From Desulfomicrobium escambiense DSM 10707 (GTDB lineage Bacteria; Desulfobacterota; Desulfovibrionia; Desulfovibrionales; Desulfomicrobiaceae), in the NCBI RefSeq assembly GCF_000428825.1, contig NZ_AUAR01000006.1, positions 124,001 to 188,000 on the forward strand: a DNA stretch of 64,000 nucleotides. The letters are read 5' to 3'. Below the pieces are notes generated by a model that did no database searches, was not told the DNA's origin, and worked only from the letters and a program-made list of their open reading frames with translations. The position numbers and the translations under genes are program-made. Below are positions 15,894-24,755 of this stretch, piece after piece. Every line of letters begins with the position of its first letter. Positions within the stretch are counted from its first letter, which is position 1.

Positions 15894-18800
15894 TCAGGCC
15901 TGACGCCACAGTTCGAATTCCCGCCAGAAGTCCGGACACGGCGCGACCATGAAATCGGGCCCGAACTGCAGACGGCACACGTAGTCCTCGCGCACCAGAT
16001 CGACCTGCACCGGGGCCTGGCCGGGGTAGCGCAACACGATGTCGCCGAGCCCAGCCCAGTCCGGTTCGCGGCCGTTGGCCCGCACCAGGAGCACCACGGG
16101 TTCGGAGCCCGAACCCACCACGTCCGCCAGGAGCTTGAAGGATTCGGCCAGAACCTTGGCCTTCTTGGGTCCCTCCTCGCCCTCCTCGCCGACCGCGGCC
16201 TCCCGCTTGGCCACGGTGCCGGTCATGAGCAGGGGCTCTTCCGAGGCCAGGAGGTCGCGGCTGGCCGCGTACGGTTCGGCGAAGACGATGGCCTCTCCCG
16301 AGCCGCCCAGATCCTCGATGCCGCAGAAGGCCATGCGGTCGCCCTTCTTGGTGAAGATGGTCTTGACCGAAGTGACCAGCACCGGCACCTGCACCGGCGT
16401 CTTCTCGGGCAGGTCCACGCACTGCGCCAGCGACGTGTACCCGAGCCTGCGGATCTCCTGCCGGAAAGGCTGCAGGGGGTGACCGATGAGAAAGAACCCG
16501 AAGGCCTCCTTCTCCATGCGGCACTTCTCGTCGTCCCCGTATTCGGGCAGATCCGCCTCCTCGCCCTCGACGCCGAGCCCCGTCAGGTTGCAGGTATTCT
16601 CCTCCACCAGGCTCATGAAGGACAGTTGCCCCGAGGTTTTCCGCTTGGCCCGCTTCTGGGCCATGGCCTGGACCTTGTCGAGTCCTTCCAGCAAGGCGCG
16701 GCGCGAGCAGCCGAAGGCGTCCATGGCGCCGGACTTGATCAGCGATTCCAGGACCTTCTTATTGACCTTGCGCAGATTCACGCGCTGACAGAAATCGAGC
16801 AGGCTGGTAAAATTCCCGCCATTCTCCCGTTCCTCGACAATGGACTCCACGGCCCCCTCGCCCACGCCCTTGATGCCCGACAGGCCGTAGCGGATGGACT
16901 CGCCCTCGACGGTGAACTCGTTGAAGCTCCTGTTCACGTCGGGCGGCAGGACCTCGATGTTCATGTCCCGACAGGCGCTGACGTGGGCCAGGATCTTGTC
17001 GGAGTTGGAGACTTCCGAGGTGATGATGGCAGCCATGAATTCGGCCGGGTAGTGGGCCTTCACGTAGGCCGTCTGGTAGGAGATGACGGCGTAGGCCGCG
17101 CTGTGGGACTTGTTGAAGCCGTAGCCCGCGAACTTCTCCATCAGGTCAAAGATGTACTCGGCCGCCTCCTGGGAAATGTTGTTCTCGCGCGCGCCGTCCA
17201 GGAAACGCACCCGCTGCTTGGCCATCTCGGCCGGGTCCTTCTTGCCCATGGCGCGGCGCAGGTTGTCGCCCTCGCCGAGGGAGTACTTGGCCAGGTCCGA
17301 GGCGATCTTCATGACCTGTTCCTGGTAGAGGATGACGCCGTAGGTGTCCTCCAGGATGGGGTGCACCACGGGCGCGAGCTCCGGGTATTCGTACTCGACC
17401 TTGCGCAGGCCGTGCTTGCGGCCGATGAAGTCGTCGACCATGCCGGATTCGAGCGGCCCCGGGCGGTACAGGGCCAGGAGCGCGATGATGTCCTCGAAAC
17501 AGGAAGGCTTGAGCCCGCGCAGGACGCGCCGCATGCCGTCGGATTCCAGCTGGAACACGCCGTCGGTCTCGCCTCGGCACAGGAGCTCGTAGGTCTGGGG
17601 GTCGTCCAGGGGCAGCTTCTCCAGGATCGGCACGGGCTTGTTGTTCTTGCGGATGAGCTTCAGGGCGTCGTCGATGACCGTCAGGGTCTTGAGGCCCAGG
17701 AAGTCGAACTTGATGAGGCCGATGAGCTCGACCTTCTTCATGTCCAGCTGGGTCACGACCTCGCCGTTCTTGCCCTTGTGCAGCGGCAGGTACTCGACCA
17801 TGGGCTTCTGGGAGATGACGATGCCGGCGGCGTGGATGGACGAGTGGCGGGCCAGCCCCTCCAGGCGGCGGGCCACGTCGTAGAGCTTGCGGTACTGCGG
17901 GTCGCTGTCGATGAGGGTTCTGAGCTCCGGCTCCTCGTCCAGTGCCTTGGTCAGGGTCATCTTCAGATCGTCGGGGATGAGCTTGGCGATGCGGTCGGCG
18001 TCCTTGAGGCTCACGTCCAGGGCCCGGGCCACGTCGCGGATGGCGCCCTTGGCCTTCATGGTCCCGAAGGCCACGATCTGGGCCACGTGGTCCGCCCCGT
18101 ACTTGCGGGTCACGTACTTGATGACCTCGTCGCGCCGGTTGTAGCAGAAGTCCACGTCGATATCGGGCAGGGACGAGCGTTCGACGTTCAGGAAGCGCTC
18201 GAAGAAAAGCTTGTAGCGGATGGGGTCCAGGTCCGTGATCTTCAGGGCGTAGGAGACCAGGGACCCGGCGGCCGAGCCGCGCCCAGGCCCCACGGGGATG
18301 CCCTGTGACTTGGCCCAGTTGATGAAGTCCTGGACGATGAGGAAGTAGGCCGGAAAGCCCTTCCCGATGATGACCTCCAGCTCGAATTCCAGGCGCTCGC
18401 GGTAGAACTCCTCATCCACCTCGTAGGGTAGCGCCGCGATGCGCTCCTTCAGACCCTCCACCGCCAGGCGGCGGAACTCCTCGTCCAGGCTCGACCCTTC
18501 GGGCACGTCGTAGACCGGGAAGAAATGCTGCTTGAGCTTGAGCTCCACCTCGCACATGTCGGCGATGCGGCCGGCGTTCTCGATGGCCTCGGGGCAATGG
18601 GCGAAGGCCGCCTCCATCTCCTCGGGGGCCTTGTAGTAGAACTCGTTGGTGTCGAACCTGAGGCGCTGCTTCTCCGAGGCGATCTTGCCCGTGCCCACGC
18701 ACAGCAGGATGTCGTGGGCCTCGTAGTCGTCCTTGCCCAAGTAGTGGCAGTCGTTGGTGGCCACCAGGGGCAGTCCCGTCTCCCTGGCCAGTTCCATGAG

Positions 18801-19352
18801 CCGGTCGTTGACGACCTCCTGCTCTTTGAGGCCGTTGGACTGCAACTCCAGGTAGAAGCGGTCCGGGAAAATGTCCATGTACTCCTGGGCCACCATGAGC
18901 GCCTTGTCGAAGGTGCTGTGGCGCAGGGCGTAGGGTACTTCGCCCTGCAGGCATGCCGAAAGGCAGACGATCCCCTCGCTGTGGGCTCGCAGGAGCTTCT
19001 TGTCCACGCGGGGCTTGTAGTAGAAGCCCTCGAGAAATCCGGCGGACACGATCTTGACCAGGTTGTGAAAGCCCGTGAGGTTCTGGGCCAGCAGGACCAG
19101 GTGGAAGCGCTTCTTGTTCTCCCGGTCGGTCATGTCCTCGGCGATGTAGACTTCGCTGCCGATGATGGGCTTTATGCCGTGCTTCTTGGCTTCGAGGTAG
19201 AACGGCAGGGAGCCGTAGAGGTTGCCATGGTCGGTGATGGCGGCCGAGGAGAAGCCGAAATCCACGGCCCGAGCGCACAGGTCCTTCAGGCGGATGGCGC
19301 CGTCCAGGAGGCTGTATTCGGAATGGCAATGCAGGTGGGTGAAACCGCTCAT
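15894..19352 (-). CDS. dnaE: DNA polymerase III subunit alpha
   Basis: 1152 residues, like E. coli DnaE (1160). The N-terminal PHP domain begins FTHLHCHSEYSLLDGAI and includes AAITDHGNLYG. The polymerase core has GPGRGSAAGSLVSYAL and the catalytic aspartates in PDIDVDFCYNRR. Later come helix-hairpin-helix, beta-clamp-binding and OB-fold regions (VLVTSVKTIFTKKGDRMAF). It is the replicative catalytic subunit. The gene heads dnaE-queD-dtd on the minus strand, with a likely promoter at 19395-19423. No proofreading DnaQ is fused. Confidence 0.97.
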   Translation of the reverse strand: MSGFTHLHCHSEYSLLDGAIRLKDLCARAVDFGFSSAAITDHGNLYGSLPFYLEAKKHGIKPIIGSEVYIAEDMTDRENKKRFHLVLLAQNLTGFHNLVKIVSAGFLEGFYYKPRVDKKLLRAHSEGIVCLSACLQGEVPYALRHSTFDKALMVAQEYMDIFPDRFYLELQSNGLKEQEVVNDRLMELARETGLPLVATNDCHYLGKDDYEAHDILLCVGTGKIASEKQRLRFDTNEFYYKAPEEMEAAFAHCPEAIENAGRIADMCEVELKLKQHFFPVYDVPEGSSLDEEFRRLAVEGLKERIAALPYEVDEEFYRERLEFELEVIIGKGFPAYFLIVQDFINWAKSQGIPVGPGRGSAAGSLVSYALKITDLDPIRYKLFFERFLNVERSSLPDIDVDFCYNRRDEVIKYVTRKYGADHVAQIVAFGTMKAKGAIRDVARALDVSLKDADRIAKLIPDDLKMTLTKALDEEPELRTLIDSDPQYRKLYDVARRLEGLARHSSIHAAGIVISQKPMVEYLPLHKGKNGEVVTQLDMKKVELIGLIKFDFLGLKTLTVIDDALKLIRKNNKPVPILEKLPLDDPQTYELLCRGETDGVFQLESDGMRRVLRGLKPSCFEDIIALLALYRPGPLESGMVDDFIGRKHGLRKVEYEYPELAPVVHPILEDTYGVILYQEQVMKIASDLAKYSLGEGDNLRRAMGKKDPAEMAKQRVRFLDGARENNISQEAAEYIFDLMEKFAGYGFNKSHSAAYAVISYQTAYVKAHYPAEFMAAIITSEVSNSDKILAHVSACRDMNIEVLPPDVNRSFNEFTVEGESIRYGLSGIKGVGEGAVESIVEERENGGNFTSLLDFCQRVNLRKVNKKVLESLIKSGAMDAFGCSRRALLEGLDKVQAMAQKRAKRKTSGQLSFMSLVEENTCNLTGLGVEGEEADLPEYGDDEKCRMEKEAFGFFLIGHPLQPFRQEIRRLGYTSLAQCVDLPEKTPVQVPVLVTSVKTIFTKKGDRMAFCGIEDLGGSGEAIVFAEPYAASRDLLASEEPLLMTGTVAKREAAVGEEGEEGPKKAKVLAESFKLLADVVGSGSEPVVLLVRANGREPDWAGLGDIVLRYPGQAPVQVDLVREDYVCRLQFGPDFMVAPCPDFWREFELWRQA

Positions 19353-19394
19353 GGTGCTCTCGGGGAAAAACGGGATTTCTGGGCCGGAACGGGG

Positions 19395-19423
19395 AGACTA
19401 GAAAAGGCGGGGCCGAATTGCAA
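19395..19423 (-). promoter_or_regulatory. Probable dnaE promoter
   Basis: On the minus strand, TTGCAA (19418-19423) and TAGTCT (complement of 19395-19400) are 17 bases apart. The transcript would start about 36 bases before the dnaE ATG. The site lies just past the gap terminator. Confidence 0.45.
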
Positions 19424-19437
19424 GCCGCCCAAAAATG

Positions 19438-19463
19438 GAAACGCCCGGCGGGCCGGGCGTTTC
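19438..19463 (-). terminator. Terminator after gap
   Basis: GAAACGCCCGGC and GCCGGGCGTTTC form a 12-bp perfect stem (19438-19449 with 19452-19463), followed on the minus strand by CATTTTTGG. It is 22 bases past the gap stop codon. Confidence 0.8.
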
Positions 19464-19485
19464 TGTGCGGAATGTGCAGAAATCC

Positions 19486-20481
19486 CTAGAGCTTGGCCCC
19501 GACCATGGCAACCAGGCGCTTCAACTGATGTGTGAAGCCTGCCTCGTTGTCGTACCAGACGATGATCTTGACCATGGAACCGTTCATGACCGAGGTGCAC
19601 AGGCCGTCGACCACGCCGCCGTAATGGCTGCCAACGTAGTCCATGGAGACGAGCGGCACTTCGGTGTAGCCCATGGCGCCGCCCTCGGGACCGCTGGCCG
19701 CGGCCTTCAGGGCCGCATTGACTTCGGCCGCCGTGGTCGGTTTCTCGACCTCGACCACCAGGTCCACCAAGGACACGTTGGGCGTGGGCACGCGCACGGC
19801 CATGCCGTCGAGCTTGCCAGCCAGGGCCGGGATGACCAGGCTCACGGCCTTGGCCGCGCCCGTAGTCGTGGGCAGGATGTTCATGGCGCCGGCCCGGCCG
19901 CGGCGGATGTCCTTGTGGGTGCCGTCGAGCATGCGCTGGCTCATGGTGTAGGAGTGGATGGTCGTCATCAGGCCGTGCTTGATGCCGAAGGCGTCGTTCA
20001 GGGCCTTGGCCGCCGGGGCCAGGCAGTTGGTCGTACAGGACGCGTTGGAGACGATGTTGTGCGCGGCCGGGTCGTAGAGGGCGTCGTTGACGCCCATGAC
20101 CACGGTCAGGTCGGCGTTCTTGCCCGGGGCGGAGATGAGGACCTTCTTCGCGCCGGCGGCCAAGTGCTTCTCGCAGCTCTCGCGGTCCGTGAACTTGCCC
20201 GTGGACTCGACCAGGATGTCGATGCCCTTCCAGTCCCAGGCGTCGGGGGCGTTGCGGGTGACCTCGACCTGCTGGCCGTTCAGCAGGAAGCCCTGCTCGT
20301 TGGGCGTGACGTCCCCGGCGAAGGTGCCGTGGACCGAGTCGTACTTGAGCAGGTACGCCAGCTGCGCGTTGTCTCCGCGAGCGTTGACGCGGACCAGCTG
20401 AAGGTCCTTGTTGCCGGCCATGATGCGGGCCAGGTAGCGGCCGATGCGGCCGAATCCGTTCAGTGCGATTTTGACAGCCAT
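19486..20481 (-). CDS. gap: Glyceraldehyde-3-phosphate dehydrogenase, possibly NADP-using
   Basis: 331 residues. The Rossmann start is NGFGRIGR and the catalytic motif SNASCTTNC places Cys149, with His176 in TIHSYT. Two cofactor-pocket sites differ from NAD enzymes. At the end of beta-strand 2, the usual N-D-L is N33-A34-R35, losing the aspartate that holds the NAD ribose and adding an arginine. The usual L-P at 187-188 is G-T. Both changes are in the direction known from NADP-using GAPDHs, so NADP or dual use is inferred. The gene is last in the korDABC-surE-fba-gap run, 18 bases after fba, which fits a gluconeogenic role. Confidence 0.95.
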   Translation of the reverse strand: MAVKIALNGFGRIGRYLARIMAGNKDLQLVRVNARGDNAQLAYLLKYDSVHGTFAGDVTPNEQGFLLNGQQVEVTRNAPDAWDWKGIDILVESTGKFTDRESCEKHLAAGAKKVLISAPGKNADLTVVMGVNDALYDPAAHNIVSNASCTTNCLAPAAKALNDAFGIKHGLMTTIHSYTMSQRMLDGTHKDIRRGRAGAMNILPTTTGAAKAVSLVIPALAGKLDGMAVRVPTPNVSLVDLVVEVEKPTTAAEVNAALKAAASGPEGGAMGYTEVPLVSMDYVGSHYGGVVDGLCTSVMNGSMVKIIVWYDNEAGFTHQLKRLVAMVGAKL

Positions 20482-20499
20482 GTTCTGTTCCTCGTGGGC

Positions 20500-21423
20500 T
20501 TAAATCTTGTTGGATGAACCAAGGACGTTGCGGATCTTGTGGGCCACCATGTCGCGCACGGCGTTACGGGCGACCTGCAGATACTGACGCGGGTCGAAGT
20601 GCGACGGGTTCTCGACCAAATACTTGCGGATAGTGGCGGTCATGGCCAGACGGATGTCCGTGTCGATGTTGATCTTGCACACGGCCGAAGCGGCCGCCTT
20701 GCGCAGCAGGTCCTCTGGCACGCCCTTGGCACCGGCGATCTCGGCGCCGTAGGCGTTGGCCATCTCGACGAACTCCTGGGGCACGGACGACGCGCCGTGC
20801 AGGACGATGGGATAGCCGGGCAGCAGGGCCTTGATCTTCTCCAGGCGGTCGAAGTCGAGCTTGGCCTCGCCGGCGAACTTGTAGGCGCCGTGGCTGGTGC
20901 CGATGGCGATGGCCAGAGAGTCGCAGCCCGTGCGGCCGACGAATTCGGCGGCCTGGTCCGGGTCGGTGTAGACGCTGTGCTCGACGTCCACGTCGTCCTC
21001 CACGCCGGAGAGCTGCCCCAGTTCGGCCTCGACCCACACGCCGCGGTCATGGGCGTAGGCCGCGACCTTCTTGGTCAGGGCGATGTTCTCCTCGTAGGGA
21101 AGATGCGAACCGTCGATCATGACCGAGGTGAAGCCGCCGTCGATGACTTCCTTGCAGATCTCGAAATTCTGTCCGTGGTCCAGGTGCAGGCAGACGGGCA
21201 GGTCGTTCTCGGCCAGGGCGGCCTCCATGAGCTTGATGATGTAGACCTGTCCGGCGTAGCGGCGCGCGCCGGCCGAGACCTGCAGGATGAGCGGGGATTT
21301 CTCGAGATTGCCCGCCTCCATGATCCCCTGGATGATCTCCATGTTGTTCACGTTGAAACCGCCGACGGCGAACCCTTCGACGTAACCTCGGGCAAACATT
21401 TCCTTGGGGGTGGTCAGGGGCAT
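20500..21423 (-). CDS. fba: Class II fructose-bisphosphate aldolase
   Basis: 307 residues. It has the class II zinc-enzyme motifs: GGFNVNNMEIIQG, the HLDHGQNFE metal and substrate site, MIDGSHLPYEENI, EAELGQLSGVEDD, AIAIGTSHGAYK, VLHGASSVP and NIDTD. It interconverts fructose-1,6-bisphosphate with the triose phosphates. It sits 21 bases after surE and 18 bases before gap, so it belongs to the same minus-strand transcript as the kor genes. The start ATG is the complement of 21421-21423. Confidence 0.97.
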   Translation of the reverse strand: MPLTTPKEMFARGYVEGFAVGGFNVNNMEIIQGIMEAGNLEKSPLILQVSAGARRYAGQVYIIKLMEAALAENDLPVCLHLDHGQNFEICKEVIDGGFTSVMIDGSHLPYEENIALTKKVAAYAHDRGVWVEAELGQLSGVEDDVDVEHSVYTDPDQAAEFVGRTGCDSLAIAIGTSHGAYKFAGEAKLDFDRLEKIKALLPGYPIVLHGASSVPQEFVEMANAYGAEIAGAKGVPEDLLRKAAASAVCKINIDTDIRLAMTATIRKYLVENPSHFDPRQYLQVARNAVRDMVAHKIRNVLGSSNKI

Positions 21424-21444
21424 GATGTTCTCCTTGAAATCCGG

Positions 21445-22206
21445 TTATTCGTTCTTTGCCAGCTGCCGGGCCAGGGTCTCCATGTACGCGGCATGGGTCA
21501 GGTCGAAGGTCAGGGGCGTGACGGTGATGTACCCGCGCGACAGATATCCCCGGTCCGTGTCGGGCTCAACATTTTCCGGGGGGATGACGCCGCACAGCCA
21601 GTAGTAGGGGTTGCCGCGGGGGTCGTTCCTCTCGTCGTACCAGTCCCGGTAGGTGCACGAGGTCTGGCGGCAGACCTTGAGGCCCTTGGACCGGTCCAGG
21701 GGGCCGGCCGGGAAGTTGACGTTCAGGACGCACTGGCTGGGGAAACCCGACCAGATGTCCTCCCCGAGCATGCGCACTGCGTACCCGGCCTGGGCCGAGA
21801 GCTCTTCCGGGTGGTAGTCGTCCACGGACACGGCCATGGCCGGGATGCCGGCCAGGGCGCCCTCGGTGGCCGCCGACACGGTGCCCGAATAAAGGACATC
21901 AACGCCGACGTTGGCGCCGGCGTTGATGCCCGACACGATCATGTCCGGACGCTTCGGGAGCAGGTGGCTCAGGGCCAGTTTGACGCAGTCCGCCGGCGTG
22001 CCCGAGATGCCCAGACCCGAGAAGCCCGACTCCTCCACTTCCCTGACCCGCAGGGGCGAAAAGAGCGTGACCGAGTGCCCCACGGCGCTCTGCTCGGTCA
22101 TGGGCGCGGCCACATGCACGCGGTGACCGGCCTTGACCAGCGCCGCGTACAGGGCTCGCAGACCTACTGCTCGGATTCCATCGTCATTGGTGAGGAGAAT
22201 GTCCAT
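21445..22206 (-). CDS. surE: 5'/3'-nucleotidase SurE
   Basis: 253 residues. The metal site begins MDILLTNDDG (Asp8, Asp9), with SAVGHS near residue 40 and SGINAGANVG near 92, the three signatures of SurE. The enzyme removes phosphate from nucleoside monophosphates in stationary-phase or stress physiology. Its start lies inside the end of korC (43-base overlap in another frame), which suggests coupled translation. No terminator separates it from fba downstream. Confidence 0.96.
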   Translation of the reverse strand: MDILLTNDDGIRAVGLRALYAALVKAGHRVHVAAPMTEQSAVGHSVTLFSPLRVREVEESGFSGLGISGTPADCVKLALSHLLPKRPDMIVSGINAGANVGVDVLYSGTVSAATEGALAGIPAMAVSVDDYHPEELSAQAGYAVRMLGEDIWSGFPSQCVLNVNFPAGPLDRSKGLKVCRQTSCTYRDWYDERNDPRGNPYYWLCGVIPPENVEPDTDRGYLSRGYITVTPLTFDLTHAAYMETLARQLAKNE

Positions 22207-22775
22207 TTGTCGGAAGCGTCCGGATAGAGTTTCCTGGCCTGGTTGTATCCCAGGGTCAGGGCCTTGACGTTGACGTCCAGTATCTTGGCCGGGAGCACCC
22301 CGGCCAGGGCCTTTTTCACGTTGTTGAAGTTCATGAAAGGCAGAAAGTGACTCAAGGCCCCGAGACAGACGATGTTGGTGGCCTGGGCCACGCCGACCTT
22401 GTCCCGGGCCATGCTCGTGAAGGGCAGGCCCCAGAAGATGTTCGAGGGCGTCTGCGTCACCAGGGAGGTGTCCACGAGCAGGAAGCCCGAAGGCTTCAGG
22501 TTCCGAAAATACAGGTTGCAGGCCTCCTGACTGAGAGCCACGAGCATGTCAAGGTTTACGGGCTTGGGATAGCTGATGCGGTGCGAGCTGATGACCAGGT
22601 CGGCCCGGCTGGCGCCGCCGCGGGCCTCGGGGCCATAGCTCTGGGTCTGGGTGACGTGGAAGCCGTGGTCGATGGCCAGGACCTGGCCCATGATCTTGCC
22701 CAGGGTCAGGATACCCTGCCCGCCCGTGCCGGAGAGACGGATCTCGAATCGATTCAGTTCGTGCTGCTTAGGCAT
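22164..22775 (-). CDS. korC: 2-oxoacid:ferredoxin oxidoreductase, gamma subunit
   Basis: 203 residues. The gamma-family start EIRLSGTGGQGILTLGKIMG and the SYGPEARGGASRADLV segment are diagnostic of POR/KOR gamma chains. Together with the alpha, beta and ferredoxin subunits upstream it makes a four-subunit enzyme that oxidatively decarboxylates a 2-oxoacid, or carboxylates an acyl-CoA with reduced ferredoxin. Substrate choice (2-oxoglutarate or another 2-oxoacid) cannot be settled from sequence. The gene overlaps korB by 8 bases and surE by 43 bases. Confidence 0.92.
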   Translation of the reverse strand: MPKQHELNRFEIRLSGTGGQGILTLGKIMGQVLAIDHGFHVTQTQSYGPEARGGASRADLVISSHRISYPKPVNLDMLVALSQEACNLYFRNLKPSGFLLVDTSLVTQTPSNIFWGLPFTSMARDKVGVAQATNIVCLGALSHFLPFMNFNNVKKALAGVLPAKILDVNVKALTLGYNQARKLYPDASDKWTFSSPMTMESEQ

Positions 22776-23604
22776 GACGCTGCTCCTGAAGCTTGTTGCG
22801 CAGTTCGGCGTACCGCGTTTCCAGACCTGGCCTCATCTCGTCGCGGAACACGCCGATGGGCGTGAACTTGCCCTGCTCCTCGGGCGTGAGCTGGCGGTAG
22901 CGGTCGAGCTTCACGGTGTTCTTCTTGTACCACTGGTACATGTCGACCACGGTCTTGAACTTGTTCTTGCGGCCGTACTGGGTGTGGCAGGGGGTCAGGA
23001 TCTCCACCAGGTTGAAGCCGGGCTTCTCCAGGGCGTCGGAAATGAGCCCGTCGAGCATGGTCGCGTGCAGGACCGTACCGCGCGCCACATAGCTCGCGCC
23101 GCTGGCCATGGCCATGTCCACGATGTCGAAGCTGCGCTCCAGCTGCCCGAAGGGCGAGGTGGCCGAGACCGTGCCCACGGGGCTGGTCGGCGAGTACTGG
23201 CCGCCGGTCATGCCGTAGATGTTGTTGTTCAGGACCAGCGTGGTCAGACCGATGTTGCGCCGCGCCGCGTGGATGAGGTGGTTGCCGCCGATGGACATGG
23301 CGTCGCCGTCGCCCATGACCACGATGACCTTCAAGTTCGGGTTGGCCATCTTGATGCCCGTGGCGAAGGTCAGGGCCCGGCCGTGGGTGGTGTGCACGGT
23401 GTTGAAGTCCACATAGACGGCCATGCGGCCGGAGCAGCCGATGCCGGCCACGAGCACGATGTCGTCCTTGGCGTAGCCCAGGCCGTGCACGCTGCGGATG
23501 AGCGACCCGAGCACGATGCCGTGACCGCAGCCCGCGCAGTACACGTGGGGGAACTTCTTGTTGTGCCGGAGGTAGTCGTGGATGAGTTGTGTTACCTGTG
23601 CCAT
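22768..23604 (-). CDS. korB: 2-oxoacid:ferredoxin oxidoreductase, beta (TPP-binding) subunit
   Basis: 278 residues. The thiamine-diphosphate site is clear: CAGCGHG near residue 19, GIGCSGRM, THGRALTFATG, and the Mg-TPP motif GDGDAMSIGGNHLIHAARRN followed by NNNIYGMTGGQ. The ATG at 23604 is chosen because MAQVTQLIHDYLR fits family starts; the open frame runs upstream through the end of korA. The gap from korA is 2 bases. Confidence 0.93.
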   Translation of the reverse strand: MAQVTQLIHDYLRHNKKFPHVYCAGCGHGIVLGSLIRSVHGLGYAKDDIVLVAGIGCSGRMAVYVDFNTVHTTHGRALTFATGIKMANPNLKVIVVMGDGDAMSIGGNHLIHAARRNIGLTTLVLNNNIYGMTGGQYSPTSPVGTVSATSPFGQLERSFDIVDMAMASGASYVARGTVLHATMLDGLISDALEKPGFNLVEILTPCHTQYGRKNKFKTVVDMYQWYKKNTVKLDRYRQLTPEEQGKFTPIGVFRDEMRPGLETRYAELRNKLQEQRHA

Positions 23605-23606
23605 GG

Positions 23607-24755
23607 TCACGCCTGCATGATGTTTTTGAAGATTTCCGAGGGGGTGATGATCTGCCCGTCGACGCGGTTGTTGGTGATGACGTGGGTCAAGCCGTTGTTG
23701 ACGCGCTTCACCTCGCGCGAAATCTGACCCATGTTCATCTCCGGCACGACGAGGGCCTTGCACTGGCGCGCCAGGGTCTGCACCGCGGTCTTGGGGAAGG
23801 GGAAGAGGGTCTTGAGCTTCAGGAGCCCCGCCTTCACCCCGCGCTCGCGGGCCATGTGCACGGCCAGTTCGGCCGAACGGGCCACGCAGCCGTAGGCCAC
23901 GACGACAACCTCTGCATCGTCGCAGTTCACCTCGTCCACCAGCTGGATGTCGTAGAAGAACTGGTCGATCTTGCGGAACTGCCGGTGCATGAGGGCCTTG
24001 ACCTCGTCAGGCTTGGAGGTCGGGAAGCCGTTCTGGTCGTGGGTCAGGCCCGTGACGTGGAAGCGGTAGCCCGAACCGAGCGGTGGCAAGGCCGGCACGC
24101 CGCGCATGGTCTCCTCGTAGGAGACGTACCACTCGGGCGGCATGGCGGGCGTGACGCGGGAGATGATCTCGAAATCCTCCGGGTCGGGGATGACGATCTT
24201 CTCGCGGGTGTGGGCCGTGATCTCATCCAGGAGCAGGATGACGGGCGTGCGGTACTTTTCGGCGAAATTGAAGGCCACAACGGTCATTTCCAGGCATTCC
24301 TGCACGTCGCTGGCCGAAAGCACGATGATGGGATGATCGCCGTGGCAGCCCCAGCGCGCCTGCTGCACGTCGCCCTGGGCCGGGCTCGTCGGCAGTCCGG
24401 TGCTCGGCCCGCCGCGCATGACGTTGACCAGGACCAGGGGCACCTCGGTCATGCAGGCGTAGCCAAGGTTCTCCTGCATGAGGGAGAAGCCGGGGCCGGA
24501 GGTTGCGGTCATGGACTTGCGGCCGGCCAGGGACGAACCGATGATGGCGCCCATGCTGGCGATCTCGTCCTCCATCTGCAGGAAGACGCCGTCCTTGACC
24601 AGCGGGAGCCTGGCGGACATGACCTCGGCGATTTCCGTGGAGGGGGTGATGGGATAGCCCGCATAGAAGGTGCAACCGGCAAGCAGGGCGCCTTCGACCA
24701 CGGCCTCGTTGCCGAGGGCGAACATTTCCTTCTTCTTACGCTTTTTTGTGGCCAT
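23607..24755 (-). CDS. korA: 2-oxoacid:ferredoxin oxidoreductase, alpha subunit
   Basis: 382 residues. After a lysine-rich start it has GNEAVVEGALLAGCTFYAGY and PITPSTEIAE, then MEDEIASMGAIIGSSLAG and TATSGPGFSLMQE, as in KorA/VorB alpha chains that lack a fused gamma domain. It provides the pyrimidine-binding and CoA-side domains of the oxidoreductase. The start overlaps the end of the ferredoxin gene by 20 bases, and korB follows 2 bases later. Confidence 0.93.
   Translation of the reverse strand: MATKKRKKKEMFALGNEAVVEGALLAGCTFYAGYPITPSTEIAEVMSARLPLVKDGVFLQMEDEIASMGAIIGSSLAGRKSMTATSGPGFSLMQENLGYACMTEVPLVLVNVMRGGPSTGLPTSPAQGDVQQARWGCHGDHPIIVLSASDVQECLEMTVVAFNFAEKYRTPVILLLDEITAHTREKIVIPDPEDFEIISRVTPAMPPEWYVSYEETMRGVPALPPLGSGYRFHVTGLTHDQNGFPTSKPDEVKALMHRQFRKIDQFFYDIQLVDEVNCDDAEVVVVAYGCVARSAELAVHMARERGVKAGLLKLKTLFPFPKTAVQTLARQCKALVVPEMNMGQISREVKRVNNGLTHVITNNRVDGQIITPSEIFKNIMQA

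Noticed and set aside
16479-18308. A 609-codon open frame opposite dnaE
   Set aside because: Antisense shadow of the polymerase gene; no domain and no ribosome site.
22164-22206. A frameshift joining korC and surE
   Set aside because: Both proteins are full length with correct ends and starts; the 43-base overlap is in different frames and fits translational coupling.
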